Of a DNA stretch of 20,191 nucleotides, positions 15,251-20,191 are shown piece after piece (positions within the stretch are counted from its first letter, which is position 1; each line of letters opens with the position of its first letter). The notes under the pieces were generated by a model that worked only from the letters and a program-made list of their open reading frames with translations, was not told the DNA's origin and did not search any database. This DNA is from Jatrophihabitans sp. (GTDB lineage Bacteria > Actinomycetota > Actinomycetes > Mycobacteriales > Jatrophihabitantaceae): NCBI GenBank assembly GCA_025966255.1, contig JAOPVG010000389.1:1-20191 (forward strand). Reading direction: 5' to 3'. A program made the position numbers and the translations under genes.

Positions 15251-15284
15251 TTCGCCGTGGTCCGCGACCGATACCGACGGCGGA
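15251..15284. terminator. Possible bidirectional hairpin between ribF and the SRPBCC gene
   Basis: CGCCGT (15253-15258) pairs with ACGGCG (15277-15282), extendable by a G-T and a T-A pair. GGTC/GACC (15259-15262 / 15266-15269) stacks inside around a three-base loop, with a 7-base bulge on one side. It lies in the 70-base gap between convergent stops. There is no T-tract, so it is only a candidate. Confidence 0.33.
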
Positions 15285-15314
15285 CTCCGGTGCGCGTCGG
15301 CCGGCGCGAGCGGG

Positions 15315-15749
15315 TCAGTCGTCCAACAGACGGCGCAGGACCCGGCCGAACAGCAGGCGCCCCGTGGCGGTCGACGCGCGGTCGGCCAAGCGGGGCAGCC
15401 GGGCCGGGGTGCCCGCCCCCCTCCAGGTCGCCCGGGAGCCAGGGCCCCGCGGTTCGACGGTCAGCTCGGCCCAGCCGAGCATGACCGTTCCGCGTTTCTC
15501 CAGCCGGCAGTGCCCGGCCGCGCCGTTCTGCGGGGGCGTCCACTCGACGACCTCCATCGGGTCGTCGAAGCGAAACCGCCCGATGCCCGTGCTCGCGTTG
15601 AAGATCGTGTGCAGGCCGCTCGGCGCCGGCGTCGTGACCTCGATCGTCGTCAGGGGGACGTACCGGGCGTGCCGCGGCCAGTCGACGATGCGCTTCCATG
15701 CGGCCTCCGGGGACAGCGAGGTGTCGTGCGAGACGACGAAGGAGGCCAT
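15315..15749 (-). CDS. SRPBCC (START-like) family protein
   Basis: This is a 144-residue single-domain protein with the polyketide-cyclase/START-like pattern: FVVSHDTSLSPEAAWKRIVDWPRHARYVPLTTIEV at the N-terminus (the usual x-I-x-A-P-x-x-V-W-x-x-I-x-D-x-x-x-x-x-x-W), a beta-rich middle (FRFDDPMEVVEWTPPQ) and a long C-terminal helix (STATGRLLFGRVLRRLLDD). The fold holds hydrophobic ligands, but members are so diverse that no substrate can be named. It has no signal peptide. It lies on the strand opposite to ribF and rpsO, convergent with the first and divergent from the second. ATG 15749 matches the family N-terminus and has a -10-like element eight bases upstream. Confidence 0.85.
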   Translation of the reverse strand: MASFVVSHDTSLSPEAAWKRIVDWPRHARYVPLTTIEVTTPAPSGLHTIFNASTGIGRFRFDDPMEVVEWTPPQNGAAGHCRLEKRGTVMLGWAELTVEPRGPGSRATWRGAGTPARLPRLADRASTATGRLLFGRVLRRLLDD

Positions 15750-15763
15750 GCCGACGGAGTCTA
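15750..15763 (-). promoter_or_regulatory. Putative leaderless -10 element for the SRPBCC gene
   Basis: On the minus strand TAGACT (15763-15758) is followed by eight bases and the ATG at 15749. No Shine-Dalgarno is evident. A -35 is not recognisable. Confidence 0.42.
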
Positions 15764-15865
15764 GGTAGGCCCTGGACTACTGGACGCCCGGGTGCTCCCG
15801 CCCCGAGGCCGCGCGATCTCCACTATCTATCTGTGACACCGGTACCCGGCTAGCGGTGACGGCAG

Positions 15866-15895
15866 TTCGGGAACCGGACGCTGTCCTGGTAACCT
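15866..15895 (+). promoter_or_regulatory. Possible rpsO promoter
   Basis: TAACCT (15890-15895) fits the TANNNT -10. TTCGGG (15866-15871) lies 18 bases upstream as a poor -35. It would give a leader of about 100 bases before rpsO, containing the hairpins described separately. This is a weak call made from sequence alone. Confidence 0.3.
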
Positions 15896-15924
15896 GGAGG
15901 TCAGGTGCGCGCCTTGCGTGCGCC

Positions 15925-15968
15925 GACGCACAGCGCGTCCGATCATCCACCGTGAACCAGACCGGTGG
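15925..15968 (+). ncRNA. Possible structured 5' leader of rpsO
   Basis: Two small stems lie in the region before rpsO: GTGCG/CGCAC around a four-base loop (about 15919-15932), and CCACCG/CGGTGG (15947-15952 / 15963-15968) around a ten-base loop. S15 represses its own mRNA through leader structures in several bacteria, with different folds in each phylum (established). Whether these stems bind S15 is unknown. Confidence 0.3.
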
Positions 15969-16001
15969 AGCGCGCCTGCATTGAACACGAAGGAGCCGTC
16001 T

Positions 16002-16271
16002 GTGCCGCTCGCCCAAGACGTCAAGAAGCAGATCATCACCGAGTACGGCTCCGTCGATGGCGACACCGGGTCAGCTGAAGTGCAGGTCGCGCTCCTGACC
16101 CGGCGCATCAGCGATCTGACTGAGCACCTGAAGCTGCACAAACACGATCACCACAGCCGCCGTGGGCTGCTGTTGCTGGTCGGTCAGCGTCGGCGCCTTC
16201 TGAACTACCTCGCGAAGACGGACATCAACCGTTACCGGTCGATCATCGAGCGACTCGGCTTGCGCCGCTAG
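16002..16271 (+). CDS. rpsO: 30S ribosomal protein S15
   Basis: This is an 89-residue S15, the standard length, which binds 16S rRNA in the central domain and nucleates assembly of the platform. All family blocks are present: [59 protein letters not shown] and [13 protein letters not shown]. The GTG at 16002 follows AAGGAG (15990-15995) by six bases; the frame is open upstream but that region is leader. It is followed within ten bases by a strong intrinsic terminator and then by pnp, the conserved rpsO-pnp arrangement. Confidence 0.98.
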   Translation: MPLAQDVKKQIITEYGSVDGDTGSAEVQVALLTRRISDLTEHLKLHKHDHHSRRGLLLLVGQRRRLLNYLAKTDINRYRSIIERLGLRR

Positions 16272-16277
16272 CTCGTC

Positions 16278-16311
16278 GAGGGGAGTGACTCACCGAGTCC
16301 TCCCCTCTTTT
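16278..16311 (+). terminator. Intrinsic terminator after rpsO
   Basis: GAGGGGAG (16278-16285) pairs with CTCCCCTC (16300-16307). After one bulged T, GACTC pairs with GAGTC (16287-16291 / 16295-16299) around a three-base loop. TTTT (16308-16311) follows. This is the most classical rho-independent terminator in the window; some read-through into pnp is expected if the operon behaves as in Streptomyces. Confidence 0.85.
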
Positions 16312-16372
16312 GGTCGCACCACTCGCGAGTACAACCGAATACCCATTGCCGGACGCACACACGCGTCCCTGC

Positions 16373-16432
16373 GACTACTGACCTGCCAGAGACGCCGGTC
16401 CTCGGTAGTGGCGGCCGGAGAGCCGAGTAGTC
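16373..16432 (+). promoter_or_regulatory. Upstream hairpin in the rpsO-pnp intergenic leader
   Basis: GACTACT (16373-16379) pairs with AGTAGTC (16426-16432). Inside, CGG and CTC..GG (16396-16405) pair imperfectly with CC..GAG..CCG (16415-16425). The rpsO-pnp gap of Streptomyces contains a hairpin cut by RNase III (established), so this is a candidate for the same role. Alternative pairings with GTAGT (16405-16409) exist. Confidence 0.4.
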
Positions 16433-16485
16433 AGTCGGGCCCGTCCGCTTCGATCGAAGACCGGCACCCAAGCAGAGGTGGACAG

Positions 16486-16525
16486 CTCGTACGTCGCATG
16501 TGCGCCCCCGGCACGTACGTACGAG
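16486..16525 (+). promoter_or_regulatory. Strong hairpin abutting the pnp ribosome-binding site
   Basis: CTCGTACGT (16486-16494) pairs exactly with ACGTACGAG (16517-16525). Beyond a three-base bulge six further pairs form (16498-16503 with 16511-16516, one G-U), closing a seven-base loop. The 3' arm overlaps the start of the Shine-Dalgarno GAGAGGGG (16523-16530), six bases before ATG 16537. It is a good candidate for translational or RNase III/PNPase control of pnp. Confidence 0.6.
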
Positions 16526-16536
16526 AGGGGTTCTCC

Positions 16537-18771
16537 ATGACGGAGACCATCGACGCCGAGAGCGGCGTCTACGAGTCCGAAGCAGTCATCGACAACGGCA
16601 GCTTCGGCAAACGCACCATCCGCTTCGAAACCGGCCGCCTGGCCAAGCAGGCCGCCGGTGCCGTCGCCGCCTATCTGGACGACGACACCATGCTCCTGTC
16701 CGCCACCACGGCCGGCAAGAAGCCCCGTGAGGGCTTCGACTTCTTCCCCTTGACGGTCGACGTCGAGGAGCGCATGTATGCCGCGGGCCGCATTCCCGGC
16801 TCGTTCTTCCGCCGGGAGGGGCGTCCGAGCGAGGACGCGATCCTCACCTGCCGCCTGATCGACCGCCCGCTGCGCCCGACCTTCATCAAGGGTCTGCGCA
16901 ACGAGGTGCAGGTCGTTATCACGGTCATGGCGCTCAACCCCGACCACGCCTACGACGTGGTCGCGATCAACGCCGCCTCGGCTTCCACGCAGATCTCCGG
17001 CCTGCCCTTCAACGGTCCGGTCGGCGCCACCCGCGTCGCCCTGATCGAGGGGCAGTGGGTCGGCTTCCCGACGCAGACCGAGCTCGAGCGGGCGACGTTC
17101 GACATGGTTGTGGCCGGACGCGCTCTGGATTCAGGCGACGTCGCGATCATGATGGTCGAGGCCGAGGCCACTGAAGGCTCGCTCGCCCTGATCGAGGGCG
17201 GCGCCACCAAGCCGACCGAAGAGGTCGTCGCCGAGGGTCTCGAGGCCGCAAAGCCGTTCATCGCCGAGCTGTGCCGCGCCCAGGCCGAACTTGCCAACTC
17301 CGCGGCCAAGCCGGTCGCCGAGTTCCCGGTGTTCCTCGACTACTCCGACGAGGTCTTCGAGGCCGTCGAGGCCGCGGTGTCCGCGGAGCTCGCCGGCGCG
17401 CTGGCGATTGCCGACAAGCAGGAGCGCGAGAATCGCCTGGACGAAATCAAGGAAGACGCGAAGCGCATCGTCGGCGAGCAGTTCGAGGATGCCTTCAACG
17501 AGATCAGCCCGGCCTTCCGGTCGCTGACGAAGAAGCTCGTGCGCCAGCGCATCCTGCGCGAGAAGGTCCGCATCGACGGCCGCGGTCTGGCCGACATCCG
17601 CACGCTCTCGGCCGAGGTCGAGGTGCTGCCGCGGGTGCACGGTTCGGCGCTGTTCCAACGGGGCGAGACGCAGATCCTCGGCGTCACCACGCTGAACATG
17701 CTGGGCCTCGAGCAGAAGCTGGACACGCTCAGCCCCAACCGCACGAAGCGCTACAAGCACAACTACAACTTCCCGCCGTACTCGACGGGTGAGACCGGCC
17801 GCGTCGGCTCGCCGAAGCGCCGCGAGATCGGGCACGGCGCGCTCGCCGAGCGGGCCCTGATCCCGGTGCTGCCGGGCCGGGACGAATTCCCGTACGCGAT
17901 CCGTCAGGTCTCCGAGGCGCTGAGCTCCAACGGCTCCACGTCGATGGGTTCGGTCTGCGCCTCCACGCTCGCCCTGCTCAACGCGGGTGTGCCGTTGAAG
18001 GCGCCGGTCGCCGGCATCGCAATGGGTCTCGTCTCCGACACCGTCGACGGCAAGACCGAGTACGTGGCGCTCACCGACATCCTCGGTGCCGAGGACGCGT
18101 TCGGCGATATGGACTTCAAGGTCGCCGGCACGAGGGACTTCGTCACCGCGCTGCAGTTGGACACCAAGCTCGACGGCATTCCGTCCGACGTGCTCGGTGC
18201 GGCACTCAAGCAGGCCCGCGACGCGCGACTGCACATCCTGGACGTCATGGCCGAGGCCATCGACGAGCCCGACGAGATGAGCCCGTACGCGCCGCGCGTC
18301 ACCGTGGTGAAGATCCCGGTCGACAAGATCGGTGCGGTCATCGGTCCCAAGGGCGCGATGATCAACTCGATCCAGGACGAGACTGGTGCGCAGATCACCA
18401 TCGAGGACGACGGCACGATCTACGTCGGTGCCGCCGACGGCCCGTCCGCGCAGGCCGCGGTCGACCAGATCAACGCCATCGCCAACCCGCAGATGCCGAA
18501 GGTGGGGGAGCGTTTCCTGGGCACCGTGGTCAAGACCGCGGCGTTCGGTGCGTTCGTCTCACTGCTTCCGGGCAAGGACGGCCTGGTGCACATCAGCAAG
18601 CTGGGCCGCGGCAAGCGCGTGGGCAAGGTCGAGGACGTCGTGAACGTCGGCGACAAGATCCAGGTGGAGATCGCCGAGATCGACCAGCGCGGCAAGATCA
18701 GCCTGGTGCTCGTCGACGAGCCGGCCACCGCTGACGCGCCGGCCGACACCGAGGTCGACGCCTCGGTCTGA
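16537..18771 (+). CDS. pnp: Polyribonucleotide nucleotidyltransferase (PNPase/GpsI)
   Basis: This is a 744-residue PNPase, a trimeric phosphorolytic 3'-5' exoribonuclease that also adds tails. Its actinobacterial form is called GpsI from a reported guanosine pentaphosphate synthetase activity. It shows the first RNase PH domain ([58 protein letters not shown]), a helical linker, the second RNase PH domain with the phosphate-binding [13 protein letters not shown], and Asp520/Asp526 in [13 protein letters not shown], matching the catalytic aspartates of E. coli PNPase by homology. The KH domain has IGPKG (603-606), and an S1 domain (about 656-730) is followed by a short acidic tail. ATG 16537 (MTETIDAE) has GAGAGGGG six bases upstream; the frame extends to 16285, but that part is the structured leader. 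Confidence 0.98.
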   Translation: MTETIDAESGVYESEAVIDNGSFGKRTIRFETGRLAKQAAGAVAAYLDDDTMLLSATTAGKKPREGFDFFPLTVDVEERMYAAGRIPGSFFRREGRPSEDAILTCRLIDRPLRPTFIKGLRNEVQVVITVMALNPDHAYDVVAINAASASTQISGLPFNGPVGATRVALIEGQWVGFPTQTELERATFDMVVAGRALDSGDVAIMMVEAEATEGSLALIEGGATKPTEEVVAEGLEAAKPFIAELCRAQAELANSAAKPVAEFPVFLDYSDEVFEAVEAAVSAELAGALAIADKQERENRLDEIKEDAKRIVGEQFEDAFNEISPAFRSLTKKLVRQRILREKVRIDGRGLADIRTLSAEVEVLPRVHGSALFQRGETQILGVTTLNMLGLEQKLDTLSPNRTKRYKHNYNFPPYSTGETGRVGSPKRREIGHGALAERALIPVLPGRDEFPYAIRQVSEALSSNGSTSMGSVCASTLALLNAGVPLKAPVAGIAMGLVSDTVDGKTEYVALTDILGAEDAFGDMDFKVAGTRDFVTALQLDTKLDGIPSDVLGAALKQARDARLHILDVMAEAIDEPDEMSPYAPRVTVVKIPVDKIGAVIGPKGAMINSIQDETGAQITIEDDGTIYVGAADGPSAQAAVDQINAIANPQMPKVGERFLGTVVKTAAFGAFVSLLPGKDGLVHISKLGRGKRVGKVEDVVNVGDKIQVEIAEIDQRGKISLVLVDEPATADAPADTEVDASV

Positions 18772-18788
18772 CCGACTCACAGCAGGCC

Positions 18789-18827
18789 AAGGGCCGGGAC
18801 GCGGACTGCGTCCCGGCCCTTCGCATT
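18789..18827. terminator. Bidirectional terminator between pnp and the ScyD/ScyE-like gene
   Basis: AAGGGCCGGGACGC (18789-18802) and GCGTCCCGGCCCTT (18808-18821) are perfect complements, 14 pairs with a five-base loop. The hairpin lies 17 bases after the pnp stop and seven bases beyond the end of the convergent gene (stop at 18828-18830). Short A/T tracts on both sides suit termination in either direction. Confidence 0.85.
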
Positions 18828-19985
18828 TCAGAACCGCAGGCGCCACACCTGGCCGGACGTGCTCGGGCCGGCGAGTCCGGCTTCGGACGCCACCGACCAA
18901 GCGGACACGAACACCTGGTTGTCGTCGTTCACCACGACGCCGGCCGGGAACGGCAGGTCGACGTTGGTCCGCTTGCCGTGGCTGACGCGCGTCAGCACGC
19001 CCGCGACCTGCGGGTTCGGCGGTGCGGCTTCGGGCGCGAGCAGTTGGCTCACGTACAGCGCGCCGTCATGACCCACCGCGACACCGGTCACCGTGGTGAA
19101 GCCCGACCACACGTGCAGGACGTGCCGACCGTCCGAGCTCAGCTCGACCACCCGGCCCTGACCCGGGACCTCTGATACGAGTCCGCCGACGTACACGTGC
19201 CCGTGCCGGTCCGTGGCGAGCGATGTCGGGACGAAGTTGCAGCCCGGGTGCGTGGGGTCGGGATCGAACTGCGATGCACACGGCCCAGTCCTGACGTTCG
19301 GGAACACGTGGAAGAGGCTCACGTGCTTGCCGTGCACCCATAGCACGTCGTTGCCGGCCGCGTCGGCGACCAGTTCACCACCGCGCAGGGCGAGTACCGC
19401 GTAGGGATCGGAGTCGAAGCCCTTCCCGTCAGGGTCCGTCTTTTCGAAGCGTGAGATGTTCGCGACCACCTTCAGGTGCGAGCTGTACGGACGTGCGCTC
19501 AGCAGTCGACCGTCCTGCTTGGTGTTGAACGGCGCGGGAAGGAGGGCCGGCGGCGCGTAGGTCTCCTGGATGTAGATCGGTCCGTGCTCCGATCGGGCCG
19601 AGACGCCGTCGGAGCCGATTGCGAACGAGCCGTCCGGGGCCGCGATGGACATCAGCCCGGTGACAATGCGGTGCGGCGACGTGTCGTGCGCGCGCTGCGG
19701 CCGGTATACGGCGCTGATCGAACCGGTGCCGCCGACGCCCGATGGGCCGCCCTCGGGGGTGGTGATCGGGGTCGGTCCACCCTTGCCCGCCTCAGCAATG
19801 AGCAGTTCGTCCGAGTCGACCAGCGAAAGCTGGCGCGGGTTGTTCAGGCCGGAGACGACCACGACCGGTTTCGACGGTCCCTTGCTTGCATGATCCTGGT
19901 CATTGGCTGCGGCGCCGGTCGGCGAGAGACCGACCACGCCTGCGCCCAAGGCGACACTAATCAGGACATAACCAGATCTACGCAT
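18828..19985 (-). CDS. Secreted ScyD/ScyE-type (NHL-like) beta-propeller protein
   Basis: This is a 385-residue exported protein. A Sec-type signal (MRRSGYVLISVALGAGVVGL) ends near SPTGAAAND, with cleavage probably after the AAA at about residue 27. The mature part shows repeated propeller blades: VVSGLNNPRQLSLVDSDELLIAEAGKGG, TGSISAVYRP, PTSLATDRHGHVYVGGLVSE, GFTTVTGVAVGHDGALYVSQL and PAGVVVNDDNQVFVSAWSV. This is the pattern of the ScyD/ScyE family, named from the cyanobacterial scytonemin cluster; actinobacterial members have no proven function and no scytonemin genes are nearby. ATG 19985 puts the signal peptide at the start, with GGGGGTG about ten bases upstream; GTG 20012 is an alternative. 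Codon use resembles the neighbours. It converges with pnp. Confidence 0.85.
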   Translation of the reverse strand: MRRSGYVLISVALGAGVVGLSPTGAAANDQDHASKGPSKPVVVVSGLNNPRQLSLVDSDELLIAEAGKGGPTPITTPEGGPSGVGGTGSISAVYRPQRAHDTSPHRIVTGLMSIAAPDGSFAIGSDGVSARSEHGPIYIQETYAPPALLPAPFNTKQDGRLLSARPYSSHLKVVANISRFEKTDPDGKGFDSDPYAVLALRGGELVADAAGNDVLWVHGKHVSLFHVFPNVRTGPCASQFDPDPTHPGCNFVPTSLATDRHGHVYVGGLVSEVPGQGRVVELSSDGRHVLHVWSGFTTVTGVAVGHDGALYVSQLLAPEAAPPNPQVAGVLTRVSHGKRTNVDLPFPAGVVVNDDNQVFVSAWSVASEAGLAGPSTSGQVWRLRF

Positions 19986-20142
19986 ACGAAACACCCCCGT
20001 TGGTGTGGCCAACCCGACAGTCGGCCGAAGACGACCGCGACGCTAGACCCGACCCGAGAGCCCAGCCCAGGGGTCACGACGAGGACGGCGCAGTATGTGC
20101 GACTCGGTGCCGCAGCGCAGATCGCGCCGCCGCCGTCGGGGG

Positions 20143-20191
20143 TCAGTCGCCTTTGACGTTGACGATCTGGCGCAGCTCGTGCAGCACCTCG
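20143..20191 (-). CDS. Possible 3' end of a minus-strand gene (truncated by window edge)
   Basis: Reading the minus strand from the window edge gives ..EVLHELRQIVNVKGD followed by TGA (20145-20143). The short peptide looks like a normal helical C-terminus and uses GC-ending codons, and the gap of about 157 bases to the ScyD/ScyE-like start would suit a promoter. The evidence is too short to name a family. Confidence 0.35.
   Translation of the reverse strand, partial: EVLHELRQIVNVKGD

Noticed and set aside
15241-15318. CTGACC ... GGTCAG long-range pairing around the ribF-SRPBCC gap
   Set aside because: Six pairs separated by more than 60 bases is not convincing. The more local hairpin at 15251-15284 is reported instead.
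16285-16536. Upstream extension of the pnp reading frame
   Set aside because: The start at 16285 lies within the rpsO terminator and would run through the structured leader. The ATG at 16537 has a proper Shine-Dalgarno and the family N-terminus.
19999-20013. GTTGG/CCAAC inverted repeat upstream of the ScyD/ScyE-like gene
   Set aside because: Five-base arms are expected by chance at this base composition, and nothing else supports a regulatory site.
19476-20156. 226-codon plus-strand frame opposite the ScyD/ScyE-like gene
   Set aside because: The minus-strand frame has a signal peptide and propeller repeats. This one has no family pattern and runs into the promoter region.

Overview
The window looks like a core chromosomal segment of a high-GC Actinomycetota. 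The evidence is very GC-rich third codon positions, GTG starts, many ATGA/GTGA stop-start overlaps, a mycobacterial-type divergent ferritin-like gene pair next to rimP, an Mce-associated-type membrane protein and a GpsI-type PNPase. Its order matches the nusA-infB / truB-ribF / rpsO-pnp region of actinomycetes. I cannot assign a genus. There are no rRNA or tRNA genes, CRISPR arrays, transposases or phage genes, and no gene-free stretch reaches 300 bases.

Layout. 1-2661 (+): the two halves of a heterodimeric type IV ABC exporter, the first cut by the window edge. 2703-3905 (+): an Eis-like GNAT acetyltransferase. 3933-4936 (-): a ferritin-like DUF4439 protein and a Tat-exported partner, overlapping by ATGA and divergent from rimP. 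5009-9914 (+): rimP, nusA, ylxR and infB, closed by a long hairpin. 10060-14253 (+): ylxP (DUF503), rbfA, a membrane protein with two Mce-associated-like domains, a MATE transporter and truB. 14291-15244 (+): ribF. 15315-15749 (-): an SRPBCC protein. 16002-18771 (+): rpsO, an intrinsic terminator, a structured leader and pnp. A perfect hairpin separates pnp from a convergent secreted ScyD/ScyE-type beta-propeller gene (18828-19985, -). The last ~49 bases may be the 3' end of another minus-strand gene.

The genes between 5009 and 18771 form one functional theme. RimP, RbfA, TruB, IF2 and S15 build or start the ribosome, NusA and YlxR act on transcription and RNA, and PNPase degrades RNA. The membrane, flavin and SRPBCC genes are passengers in this cluster.

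The most unusual signal is inside ylxR. A 90-base in-frame segment (6734-6823) is framed by perfect 12-bp inverted repeats and sits where other YlxR proteins have a short loop. It looks like a small palindromic element that inserted into a coding gene. Other items worth a look are the two-domain Mce-associated-like protein in the slot where nrnA is expected, a 26-bp palindrome at the truB promoter/start, a strong hairpin touching the pnp ribosome-binding site, a recurring leaderless-promoter pattern, and mini-ORFs that link genes by ATGA overlaps.
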